The translations under genes and the position numbers were made by a program. From Pseudobdellovibrionaceae bacterium (GTDB lineage Bacteria; Bdellovibrionota; Bdellovibrionia; Bdellovibrionales; Bdellovibrionaceae): a DNA stretch of 64,000 nucleotides. Under the pieces are notes generated by a model. The model did no database searches, was not told the origin of the DNA, and saw only the letters and a list, made by a program, of their open reading frames with translations. Location: the NCBI GenBank assembly GCA_016719575.1, contig JADJYV010000002.1, positions 248,001-312,000 of the forward strand, read 5' to 3'. Positions 42,812 to 50,865 of this stretch are shown here, in pieces. Positions within the stretch are counted from its first letter, which is position 1. Each line of letters begins with the position of its first letter.

Positions 42812-43654
42812 TTAAATGAGTTCTTCATCTCGCCGTTTTGTCCAACTCGTTGATGTAAGATATCCACACCATTTTTCAAATGTAGTGGGTTTTCCACATG
42901 CATTAAAAAGTCGTGAAAGCATTGGACCACCACCATCAAGCGAATCAGAAAAGACGAAAAAATTTTCACCAAATCTTTTTTGGCGCTGCGAACGATCCAC
43001 AAGTTTAGTTTGGTAAAGCAGTCTAATAGTTTCTGAAAGTCGTCCGCTGTCACAGATATATATCAATCCATCAATACCCGTTTCACCCATATACTTTTTA
43101 AATTTTCTGATAAGCCTCTGTTCTGATTTTCTGGTTCTTTCAATTTCAAATGCAAGATGTACGGCTTCAGTTGTTTCTGTTTTTGGAATCATCAGCAAGA
43201 AATCAGGTCTCAAATCAAAATCTTGATTTTTAAGACCAAGAACATTCATAGCTATCTGATCACTATTAATTTCACCCTCGCGCACGATTTTAGAATCTGG
43301 AAAATATCTTTTCATATTCAAAATCCAGTATTCACACCATTGATTATGAAACCAATCCTGCTTTCGTAATAATGGCTGTTTTATCGCGTCAGGATGACAT
43401 TTTAAAATATCAGCCGACTTCATTCGGCTCGCTGGCCCCTGAGCTATCATGTAAAAAGTAATTTGAGTTGTTGATTGAACCACTTCAATTAGATTTTTAT
43501 CCCGCAAAACCTGAAGGGCTTTGCGTATATTTTGCTTCGCCATCGACGGCGTTAGCATTCTAAAAAGCAGATCAATCGTCAAAGGACCGCTCTCCTTGAT
43601 TAACCAAAGAATTTCCTTCCCTCGCTTAGGTTGGGTTAGTTTTGCATCTGTCAT
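42812..43654 (-). CDS. Replication-relaxation-like protein
   Basis: 280 residues. An N-terminal winged helix (KRGKEILWLIKESGPLTIDL, then QNIRKALQVLRDKNLIEVV) precedes a domain with DLRPDFLLMIP, AVHLAFEIERTRKSEQRL and GLIYICDSGRLSETIRLL. This order matches replication-relaxation (mobilisation) proteins of conjugative elements. The D in RPDFLL and the E-x-E-R in EIERTRK also look like a PD-(D/E)xK nuclease strand pair. It overlaps the 43651 gene by four bases and is next to the large inverted repeat, its likely DNA target. Confidence 0.6.
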   Translation of the reverse strand: MTDAKLTQPKRGKEILWLIKESGPLTIDLLFRMLTPSMAKQNIRKALQVLRDKNLIEVVQSTTQITFYMIAQGPASRMKSADILKCHPDAIKQPLLRKQDWFHNQWCEYWILNMKRYFPDSKIVREGEINSDQIAMNVLGLKNQDFDLRPDFLLMIPKTETTEAVHLAFEIERTRKSEQRLIRKFKKYMGETGIDGLIYICDSGRLSETIRLLYQTKLVDRSQRQKRFGENFFVFSDSLDGGGPMLSRLFNACGKPTTFEKWCGYLTSTSWTKRRDEELI

Positions 43655-43968
43655 TGTTCGATATTTTCCATCGAAAGCTGGCCACGAGAAGATTTCTTTC
43701 CGACTTTGGATTTAATATCCATCAGCGCGCGAATTGCAGAATCGATATCAATTTCTTTTTGCGATGACAACAATCTTAAAGATTTTCTAATGTTTGTATG
43801 TTTTGCCTGTAGTCCCCGAATATCAAGTTTGGTTGTGATTAGAATTTCATTCACCACATCTGAAAAAGTAATCGAGCCATTTACAAATCCTTCATTGGCC
43901 TCTTTAGTAAGATTTTCCAAAGCTGACCATGATTCGTCACTCATAACAATTTGAAGTTTCTTTTTCAT
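43651..43968 (-). CDS. Small accessory protein, possibly DNA-binding
   Basis: 105 residues. MKKKLQIVMSDESWSALENL is a start like ribbon-helix-helix proteins, then VNGSITFSDVVNEILITTKL (helices), followed by a coiled basic tail. Similar small proteins assist relaxosome assembly. Overlaps both neighbours by one to four bases, so it is translationally coupled with the replication-relaxation-like gene. Assignment is by context. Confidence 0.5.
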   Translation of the reverse strand: MKKKLQIVMSDESWSALENLTKEANEGFVNGSITFSDVVNEILITTKLDIRGLQAKHTNIRKSLRLLSSQKEIDIDSAIRALMDIKSKVGKKSSRGQLSMENIEQ

Positions 43969-44306
43969 TATCGACCACCTTTCTTGATCTTAGGTTGTGG
44001 AATCATAAATGGACTTGGCGGGAGATCACCAAAGTAGATTTCAGTTTGCTTTGCCATCTCATCGCGATCTTCAATAACTTGTTGATGAACAAAGTAGGAC
44101 GTTATCAGCCCAAGCCCTAAGCCAATGGTTGCACCAAGACCAACTTCCTCAGGGGAAGGATTTCGGCCATTCGCACCATGAGATGCATAAGTTGCGGCAG
44201 CGCCAGTCAAGGCTCCGGTAACAGCCCCAAGCCTGAAAGATTGGTCAAGCGTCGTGCATGCTGTAGTTAAGGCCACTATGGGGCCAATTAGAAATATGCG
44301 TTTCAT
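43968..44306 (-). CDS. Glycine-zipper lipoprotein
   Basis: 112 residues. The lipobox is LTTAC. GAVTGALTGAAATYASHGAN and GLGATIGLGLGLITSYFVHQ are glycine-zipper stretches able to span or insert in a membrane, followed by a charged periplasmic tail. Glycine-zipper lipoproteins of this type accompany secretion systems. It could replace VirB7 in this system, which otherwise lacks one, but this is inference. Confidence 0.55.
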   Translation of the reverse strand: MKRIFLIGPIVALTTACTTLDQSFRLGAVTGALTGAAATYASHGANGRNPSPEEVGLGATIGLGLGLITSYFVHQQVIEDRDEMAKQTEIYFGDLPPSPFMIPQPKIKKGGR

Positions 44307-44368
44307 TTCGCATTCCTCCTATTTTTAAATAGTGAAGGAGTGGGAAAGTGGGATGGGTTAAGTTGAAA

Positions 44369-45205
44369 TTAATTTTTCTTTTTCTTTTGTGGACCCGGCC
44401 AAGGCGAACCAGGCACCAGGGAAATTAGTCGATTTCCTATTTCATCGAAAGCTCTACCAAAATCAAAATCTTCAGATCCCTCTGGCAATAATGGACTCAT
44501 ATCACTTGTAAAATCAGGATCGTTTCTTTTTTCATACAGGGCCATTTCAAAGTCTGTTCTAGTCACTCTGTGGCCGCCGTATTCCATATACTTCAGAAAA
44601 CACTCAATCACTTTTTCATCGGAAAGTTTTGGAAACTGTTTGAACACGCAGTCGAAGTCAAACAAATCACGCCCTTTTTTTCTTTGATATAAAGCACGTA
44701 ACTTTGTTCCCATGATTTCCTCGATGCCAAAAGTAGTAATGTCACAACCACCAGTAAAGAAATCTGATTTCATTGAAAACTTTTTTGATTCATGGCCGAA
44801 TACTGAAAAGTGCTCGGCGATATTAATTTCGACTTTAAGCTTCATTTTCTGAACAGGTTGTTCATTCGAATCAAATCTAAACCGCATTGTAAATCGACCC
44901 GGCTTTCTATCTACCTGGGGTTTCCCAAGCCAAGGTTCTAATTTACTTCTGACGAGACCTGCGACATCTCCCATCTTCTCTTTTGGGATTTGAACCAAAT
45001 CGATGTCTTCTGAATATCGAGCAGGATTTTCGTAAAAGATTTTCTGTAATGAAGTTCCACCTCGAAAAGCCAAGGTTTCTCGAATTCTCGGTTCTGAATA
45101 GAGCTCACATAAAGCACGGCTGATAATCAAGTCCTGCTCTACTTGTGCATTACTTCCCCAAGGTGCATTTTGCTTCCATGCTTGAATATATTCTTTGCTA
45201 ATCAT
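44369..45205 (-). CDS. abiEii: AbiEii nucleotidyltransferase toxin
   Basis: 278 residues. The nucleotidyltransferase motif reads LAFRGGTSLQKIFYE, then YSEDIDLVQ, i.e. GGTS at 49-52 and E-D-I-D at 66-69. Further on are KLKVEINIAEH, TTFGIEEIMGTKLRALYQR and KGRDLFDFDCV, all typical of the AbiEii/MenA family, which adds nucleotides to tRNA or other targets and blocks growth on phage infection. Coupled to AbiEi by a four-base overlap. Provides phage defence and element stability. Confidence 0.9.
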   Translation of the reverse strand: MISKEYIQAWKQNAPWGSNAQVEQDLIISRALCELYSEPRIRETLAFRGGTSLQKIFYENPARYSEDIDLVQIPKEKMGDVAGLVRSKLEPWLGKPQVDRKPGRFTMRFRFDSNEQPVQKMKLKVEINIAEHFSVFGHESKKFSMKSDFFTGGCDITTFGIEEIMGTKLRALYQRKKGRDLFDFDCVFKQFPKLSDEKVIECFLKYMEYGGHRVTRTDFEMALYEKRNDPDFTSDMSPLLPEGSEDFDFGRAFDEIGNRLISLVPGSPWPGPQKKKKN

Positions 45206-46011
45206 AAATCATCTGCCTCAATTTGCACATTGATGTTAACCGACCATTTTTTATTATTTCTTGCACCTATTTTTTTACTGGGCTCAAGTTTTATCACCTG
45301 GACATCTCTACCTTTTAGCCACTGCTGAAGAGAAGCTGCATTCTTTTCCCCAAATGATTCCAACAAATAACCAACCCGTTGAACTAGAGGGGTATCATTA
45401 TGAATTTCAGCGAGCTTTTGTAAAAGCTTAGTGTTTACTTTTTCATTTAGTTCTCGAATAACAGTGGCAACATGGGAAAGACCTACAGCTTTTTTCTTAT
45501 ACCGAACTAGATCAACCAATGTAGCCTCGGGAGTTGATATTAGAATATCTCCGTGCGGTGTTTGAAGTGATTGCTTAGGAATTTTCTCGGTGAACTTATT
45601 AGTCACGAACCGAATTCGATGCTTTCCATATTTAATTGGTGGATGCGGCTTAGTTGTAAAAACTTGAGTTTCAAATACTGACTGATGAGTAGCTCCATGA
45701 TATTTTGCAGCAGTTAAAAGCCCAACATAGTATTGGAGCTTTAAATACTTCATAAGCTTATCAATGAAGTGAATTGGTGGTGGCCCCCCGGCGTCCCGAT
45801 ACTCAATTTCAACTATAACGTAAAACCCAGAAACTGGACGAAGTAATACACCCTTCTTCAAAAGCCTCTGTGAGGCCCTCATAAAAGCGGTTTCTGAGGT
45901 CCTAAGTGCGTTGATAGCTTCAGATTTCAAAAAGGTAATTGATCCAAGCTTAAGTTTCTGCTCGATGTATTCAGAAAGTCTAATGGAGTCTTTTTTGTTA
46001 ATAGTATTCAT
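45202..46011 (-). CDS. abiEi: AbiEi antitoxin
   Basis: 269 residues. An N-terminal winged helix (GSITFLKSEAINALRTSETA, then FMRASQRLLKKGVLLRPVSG) binds the operon promoter in this family; YYVGLLTAAKYHGATHQSVF and STPEATLVDLVRYKKKAVGL are the conserved middle parts of AbiEi/type IV antitoxins. The gene sits first, and its end overlaps the toxin gene by four bases. Only two bases separate it from the 46014 gene. Confidence 0.9.
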   Translation of the reverse strand: MNTINKKDSIRLSEYIEQKLKLGSITFLKSEAINALRTSETAFMRASQRLLKKGVLLRPVSGFYVIVEIEYRDAGGPPPIHFIDKLMKYLKLQYYVGLLTAAKYHGATHQSVFETQVFTTKPHPPIKYGKHRIRFVTNKFTEKIPKQSLQTPHGDILISTPEATLVDLVRYKKKAVGLSHVATVIRELNEKVNTKLLQKLAEIHNDTPLVQRVGYLLESFGEKNAASLQQWLKGRDVQVIKLEPSKKIGARNNKKWSVNINVQIEADDL

Positions 46012-46013
46012 TC

Positions 46014-46256
46014 TTAAAAAGTACCACTAAATGTCGTCTTTTGCAAATATATCCATTTATAAATAGCGACATATAATGTCGCTATTTTAAAACGTACTTT
46101 TGTCTCGTTTTGAGAAACTACCACGGGACTTGAGGAATCATTGTTGATTTTATCCATTAATGACTTAGGTGGCTTTTGCTGACCTAGCTTTTTTAGTCTT
46201 TCTGCCAATCGGCGACCGGCTCCATTTTTAGGTAAGTTTATTTTCCTTTGTTCCAT
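46014..46256 (-). CDS. Small basic protein in the element
   Basis: 80 residues from ATG 46256, with AACAAGGAG upstream. The N-terminal half is basic (NGAGRRLAERLKKLGQQKP) and the C-terminal half has a hydrophobic stretch (ATLYVAIYKWIYLQ). No family. It lies between the coupling protein and the AbiE operon. Confidence 0.4.
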   Translation of the reverse strand: MEQRKINLPKNGAGRRLAERLKKLGQQKPPKSLMDKINNDSSSPVVVSQNETKVRFKIATLYVAIYKWIYLQKTTFSGTF

Positions 46257-46330
46257 TATAAAGCTCCTTGTTTTCACTCAGTTGTAACACAAGTTTCCTA
46301 TCCGTCTAGATACCTGAAATTAATACGTTA

Positions 46331-47812
46331 TTACGTTTTTTGGAGTTCAGGAAACCGGATTTTAAACACGCTCGAAGCTCCATGTGGTGTTTCCTGTCCA
46401 TGTGCTATCAAAACAGCCCCCACCCCGGTCGGTAACGTCTTCAACAAGTCCGGTGACGCTCGAAATTGATGAGCATCCCTTGTAGTCCCCTCCCCAATCA
46501 CCTCTGCGGAATCAATGTCCTTTGCATTAGTGATCCGTTGAGTAGTTTTCTGAATATCCTTCGTTCCAAAGCATCGAGATAAAAACTCGGCGGAATCGGG
46601 ATCATTTATTCGCAAAACTATTTTTGTCGCCGCATTGTCCGTGATGCGATTTAAGAATCCTTTTGATACCTCCATTACATCACCAATACTTTGATGAGAA
46701 AAATGAAGTGCAAATCCTGCGGACCTTGCTTTTGAAATCAGATCTGCAAATTCAGGACAGGCAAAAGTCGCAAACTCGTCAAGGTAGACTGGAACGAGTT
46801 TTCTTGGTTTTGCCTGTCCTCGTTCCCTATGCGCTGTTCCGGCCAAAAAATTTAAATGGTTAATAAGAAGTTTTCCGACAATCCCGACAATCTGGGGTGA
46901 CATGAGACTTTGTAATCTAAAATAAATTACTGATCCCGATTCTGCATCTGATAGATTTATCTTTGACTCGCAACTCGGCGAAAGAATCTTTTTTAAATGG
47001 CCAAGTGTAAGTGATTTAACTTGATCGCGTAGTCCCGACAAATCCTGAAAATCCTTAACAGCTAAAGCCTGTGGAAAATCCCCACTATTGACGTAATGTG
47101 AAAATGAATTTGGAGTTTCAAGAATTTCTGAAATATCTATGAGATTTGGATTTTTTCCATTGAGTTCATAGTATCGCTGAAAGACTCTTTGAAGTGACGA
47201 TAAGGCTTTTGATTTATAATATTCTTCACTCCAAGTCAGTGAAGAAAAAAGACGTTGGGCTGCCTCTAGCGGAGATCCCGACTGAAGTGAATCATATCCA
47301 GTTGAATTTTCATCTGTCAGATCAAAAACACGAAGTCTATCTGACGGAACCCAATTGTAGAGTTCGTTTAAAAATGAAGTATCACCTTTAGCGTCCATAA
47401 TGATGCTACCTAAGCCGCGATGAACATCTTGTCTTAGAAAGTTCAGAATAACACTTTCAGTTTTTCCTGATCCAGTTGCTCCTAAAATATGAATGTGCCT
47501 GGTTCTAATTTGATCAGGAAGATAAATACTTTCATCCATTTCGCAATCTCGGCCCATTACAATTGAATGTGCTGATGGGTGTAAAAGACTTTCTGGAATT
47601 TCCTTGATTTGCTCCAGTCGCTTTCTATTTGTCTTACCCCAAGGTGAAAGAAAATGAAGCGCTAGAAGAATTCCGAAAATCAACAACCCTGTGCTTATTA
47701 AAACAACGAGCGCACGATCAATCCCAGTAAGATTCTGAAAGCCTTCGTAAAGCCAGAGACAAATAAGGCAAACTGGAATAAGCGCAAGAGTAGAATAATT
47801 TTGATCGTTCAT
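46331..47812 (-). CDS. Type IV coupling protein (VirD4/TraD-like)
   Basis: 493 residues. Two N-terminal membrane segments (about 8-24 and 33-55) anchor it. Walker A is GATGSGKT at 111-118, Walker B is VPVYLDEFATF near 345, and the closing motif includes ALHFSHQSIGDV and KIVLRINDPDSAEFLSRCFG, as in TraD/VirD4 hexamers that deliver DNA-protein complexes to the secretion channel. Overlaps the VirB10-like gene by one base. Its presence says that DNA transfer is intended even though no classical relaxase was found. Confidence 0.9.
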   Translation of the reverse strand: MNDQNYSTLALIPVCLICLWLYEGFQNLTGIDRALVVLISTGLLIFGILLALHFLSPWGKTNRKRLEQIKEIPESLLHPSAHSIVMGRDCEMDESIYLPDQIRTRHIHILGATGSGKTESVILNFLRQDVHRGLGSIIMDAKGDTSFLNELYNWVPSDRLRVFDLTDENSTGYDSLQSGSPLEAAQRLFSSLTWSEEYYKSKALSSLQRVFQRYYELNGKNPNLIDISEILETPNSFSHYVNSGDFPQALAVKDFQDLSGLRDQVKSLTLGHLKKILSPSCESKINLSDAESGSVIYFRLQSLMSPQIVGIVGKLLINHLNFLAGTAHRERGQAKPRKLVPVYLDEFATFACPEFADLISKARSAGFALHFSHQSIGDVMEVSKGFLNRITDNAATKIVLRINDPDSAEFLSRCFGTKDIQKTTQRITNAKDIDSAEVIGEGTTRDAHQFRASPDLLKTLPTGVGAVLIAHGQETPHGASSVFKIRFPELQKT

Positions 47813-48639
47813 TATCTTTGTCCTGGAAAATAATCAGTTAGTTCAACGAAAAATTCAGTCATTGGTTTAAGAGTCAAAACCTGAGCCCGATTGTGCGCCG
47901 TACTTGCATCGGCTTGAAACTCTTGCATAAGCCCCGCCGCGACAGCGCGAGCTACTAGAGTTTTAAAATCACCGTTGTCAGCACTGGCGTCCACTGTATT
48001 TGGATTGTTCGCAGCAGAGCGAATAGCTGCTCGTGCAAATATTCCTTCTTTCTTTGCACCATTGATTCCATAGGTGCCATCTAAACTCAAAGCCCTTGCA
48101 GAAATTGGAACTGCCAAATCAATTCTTCTTGGATGTCTAACAAATTTAAAATTCATTGTGATTCGTCCGGTTCCACTTTCGGGACTAGCATCTCCAATTA
48201 TTGTTGCGCCCATAAATTCAGAACCAAGCCCAGCATCCATTACTTGAACGTGAACAGGTGCGTTTGAGAAAGTTTCAACGACATTCATTAAGCGAACTCG
48301 AACGATTGTTCCTGGTGAGCGTTTTGAAAAAGCATAACCACCCTTACCACTACCCCCACTAACATTTTGAGAATGAAAACTTATGATTTGAGAATGTTTT
48401 TCTGGTCGATCATTTTTTGAATCGGCTTTTCGCCTATCAGTTGGTTTTGATGGTTCATTCATTGAGGACTCCACCATCTTAAAAAATATAATGGCGCTGA
48501 CGGGAATTAGAAAGAAGACAGCAACATCTTTTGCTAAAAGTGAAAGTTGGAACCTAGGTGTGCCACCAGGATAGTCTTCTTCTAACCATCGCTTAAGAAG
48601 TCGTTCTTTCTGCTTTTGAAATGACTGATTTGATTTCAT
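47812..48639 (-). CDS. VirB10/TrbI-like channel protein
   Basis: 275 residues. One transmembrane helix near 33-53 (AKDVAVFFLIPVSAIIFF), a polar linker with lysine/proline, then a beta-barrel domain: GTIVRVRLMNVVETFSNAPV, then GSEFMGATIIGDASPESG and TMNFKFVRHP, ending VLTLKPMTEFFVELTDYFP. Matches the VirB10/TraB C-terminal domain, which spans from inner to outer membrane. Shorter than most family members (usually about 400). Coupled to its neighbours by overlaps. Confidence 0.75.
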   Translation of the reverse strand: MKSNQSFQKQKERLLKRWLEEDYPGGTPRFQLSLLAKDVAVFFLIPVSAIIFFKMVESSMNEPSKPTDRRKADSKNDRPEKHSQIISFHSQNVSGGSGKGGYAFSKRSPGTIVRVRLMNVVETFSNAPVHVQVMDAGLGSEFMGATIIGDASPESGTGRITMNFKFVRHPRRIDLAVPISARALSLDGTYGINGAKKEGIFARAAIRSAANNPNTVDASADNGDFKTLVARAVAAGLMQEFQADASTAHNRAQVLTLKPMTEFFVELTDYFPGQR

Positions 48640-49316
48640 CGACGGCTCCCTTTCAGTTCAGCTGTATACGGTTTTGAGATACCCTTTATAGGAACAATAA
48701 TACTTACGTCTTTAAAATCAGCTGGGATATTGGGTTTAGTAAAAATCAATCTAGCTTTAACAAATGAATCCCTTTGAGCTTCGCGCCTTTCGGACCAAAC
48801 TTTCACCGGATTAATGATTCTATCTTTATGTTTGATACGAATTAGATCCCAGCTTGGAGAAATCTTCCCTGTTGAATCTGCGGCAATTACAAAATCAATC
48901 GTTAAATAATCTTTTTTAGCGTCATAGTCTGATGCCTTTAAATGAAGTCCCGGCGAGTACTTGATTTGAGCAGTAACTTTTGCAACTTTAGAAACCTTCT
49001 GAATTTCTGTATCAAACTTTTTATAATATGTAGGTTCGGACTCTTCTGAAGCCGTCAAAAGAAATAGTTTGGTTTCTTTTGACTTGAAGTAAACAAACAT
49101 ATTTGTCGTAGCATATGGGCTCAGTGGTTTAATCACAATCGAGCGATTTAGTTTTTCAACTAAAAATAAATTTTGATCTCCCAATACAACCTGTGTTGGA
49201 ATCTCTTCAAATTCGAGAATAGAACTAAAGCCTTCTTTTAGGAAAACTGGAAATGCAGTTGGACCAATTGTTGAATTCGCAAATGCTTGTGATATTAGAA
49301 ATAAATATATAAACAT
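48636..49316 (-). CDS. VirB9/TraK-like periplasmic protein
   Basis: 226 residues with signal peptide MFIYLFLISQAFANS. VFLKEGFSSILEFEEIPTQV, NLFLVEKLNRSIVIKPLSPY and NMFVYFKSKETKLFLLTASE are the first beta domain of TraK/VirB9 proteins, which form the outer-membrane core complex with VirB10 and VirB7. Overlaps the VirB10-like gene by four bases. Assignment also rests on operon position. Confidence 0.75.
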   Translation of the reverse strand: MFIYLFLISQAFANSTIGPTAFPVFLKEGFSSILEFEEIPTQVVLGDQNLFLVEKLNRSIVIKPLSPYATTNMFVYFKSKETKLFLLTASEESEPTYYKKFDTEIQKVSKVAKVTAQIKYSPGLHLKASDYDAKKDYLTIDFVIAADSTGKISPSWDLIRIKHKDRIINPVKVWSERREAQRDSFVKARLIFTKPNIPADFKDVSIIVPIKGISKPYTAELKGSRR

Positions 49317-50194
49317 TACTTTCCTCCTTTGACTGAGTTTCGGACATGATTTGCATACCTAGCCGTATTGGCGGCCTTCATTCCAAACGATGCAGCTGCT
49401 GTTTTCGGCGTAGCCATCATCACAGTTTTTAATACTCCTTTTCGTAACGTATCTCCGACGCTTAAGTTCACTCCATCTGCCAATTGTGAAACGATAAAAG
49501 GTGAAAACAAAAGTGCAATTGCAATAATGAGGTTCAAAGTTACTATTGTTATCAAATTTCCTTCCACAGAATATGCAGAAGCAAACGGCAGAGCTTTTAA
49601 AAACGCTGAAAGAACCGACCAGATCACAGGCCAGCACGCTACCTGAAACATAGATTTAAAAAGTCCTTTTGTGATTCCACTGGAGGACTCAAATAGAGTT
49701 CCCAAAATTAGAAATGGACCGAGCGCGACCAGTAAAAACCAATAAAAGTGTTGAAATGCCAAAAGAAAAAATCTAGCAACAATCAAAATCACAAAACTGA
49801 TGATTACCAAAAAGCCGATTAGAAGATCGCTTCCAAGATTCAACAACCCCTCAAGATCAAATGAGTAGGCTTCTGCCCTCTTAGAAGCCGCATCTAAAAC
49901 CATATCAATTCCGGTCATATCGTCTATGGATCGCGCGACCTCAACACCAAGAATCTGGCTAAATTCTGCAATTGTCGGAAATGAAACTAGCAAAAGGGCT
50001 ACAATAATTAAACGCTTCAGACGAACTATCACTGCACCACTAATTCCTAAATCAGAAGTGTATCCCAGTGCCACTGAAACTAGAAAAAGTGGTAACAGCA
50101 TTTTCCAGCTCAAGTGACTTGTGTGTTCGTATATTTGCCGAGCCACAGGCAATAGTTTTTCATATTCTTCGATAGCTGGAATTGAATAACTCAT
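49316..50194 (-). CDS. VirB6/TrbL-like membrane protein
   Basis: 292 residues with about seven hydrophobic segments (for example KMLLPLFLVSVALGY, LIIVALLLVSFPTIAEF, DLLIGFLVIISFVILIVARF, FYWFLLVALGPFLILG, LNLIIAIALLFSPFIV). The central FLLAFQHFYWFLLVALGPFL with the conserved GP is typical of VirB6/TrbL proteins, which form the inner-membrane part of the channel. Overlaps genes on both sides. Confidence 0.75.
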   Translation of the reverse strand: MSYSIPAIEEYEKLLPVARQIYEHTSHLSWKMLLPLFLVSVALGYTSDLGISGAVIVRLKRLIIVALLLVSFPTIAEFSQILGVEVARSIDDMTGIDMVLDAASKRAEAYSFDLEGLLNLGSDLLIGFLVIISFVILIVARFFLLAFQHFYWFLLVALGPFLILGTLFESSSGITKGLFKSMFQVACWPVIWSVLSAFLKALPFASAYSVEGNLITIVTLNLIIAIALLFSPFIVSQLADGVNLSVGDTLRKGVLKTVMMATPKTAAASFGMKAANTARYANHVRNSVKGGK

Positions 50195-50865
50195 AAATTT
50201 TTCCTAACTCTCAAAACCAATTCTGAAAATTGAGAATTTTTCTGACTTAAATTAGTTGAAAAAGATTTGAACGAGCCTCCACGAGTAGCTACAGACCTTG
50301 TTTCCCGTTCATTTCCTTCCGCTAACATCTGAGCCAGTAAACTGGTGATGTGGCTTTGAATGACCTGAGATTGCGATTCTAAGGCAATCAAGGTGCCGAC
50401 TCCTGATGCGGTAAGCTTTTGCGCTACCCCAGGTGAAGCGTCAGCTCCCCTTCGTTCCATTTCTTTGCCGGACTTAAATGTCGTGGCCGTTTCTGGACCC
50501 ACGCGCGCCACAAGATTCATTGCGCGAGAAAGTTCATGCTCAATTTGATCATATTTTTCAGATCGATATTCTTTGGGAATGGTATGGTAAACAATCCGCA
50601 GCCGATTCAATGCCTCTCGTGGATCTTTCCATTTATCCCATTCCGATGGTTGAACAACTTCAGCAATTGTCCTTATTCTATTTATACGGTCTTTGATTCC
50701 CCTCATTTCATCGTTCATAATCTGACTTTGGCGCTGAAGCTCATACATGGTATGCAAGGTGTTAGCAACGATCTGTACGAGCAAAGGCAAATCTCCGCCA
50801 AAAAAATCTGCCTTTGCAGAAAATGGCGCAATCCAAAATACGGCGATTAAAATTAACTTTTTCAA
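50191..50865 (-). CDS. VirB5/TrbJ-like protein
   Basis: 224 residues with signal peptide MKKLILIAVFWIAPFSAKA. Long helical region with LVQIVANTLHTMYELQRQSQ, INRIRTIAEVVQPSEWDKW and ALESQSQVIQSHITSLLAQM, as in TrbJ/VirB5 minor pilin or tip proteins. Overlaps the VirB6-like and VirB4-like genes by four bases each. Assigned by fold-like features and position. Confidence 0.7.
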   Translation of the reverse strand: MKKLILIAVFWIAPFSAKADFFGGDLPLLVQIVANTLHTMYELQRQSQIMNDEMRGIKDRINRIRTIAEVVQPSEWDKWKDPREALNRLRIVYHTIPKEYRSEKYDQIEHELSRAMNLVARVGPETATTFKSGKEMERRGADASPGVAQKLTASGVGTLIALESQSQVIQSHITSLLAQMLAEGNERETRSVATRGGSFKSFSTNLSQKNSQFSELVLRVRKNL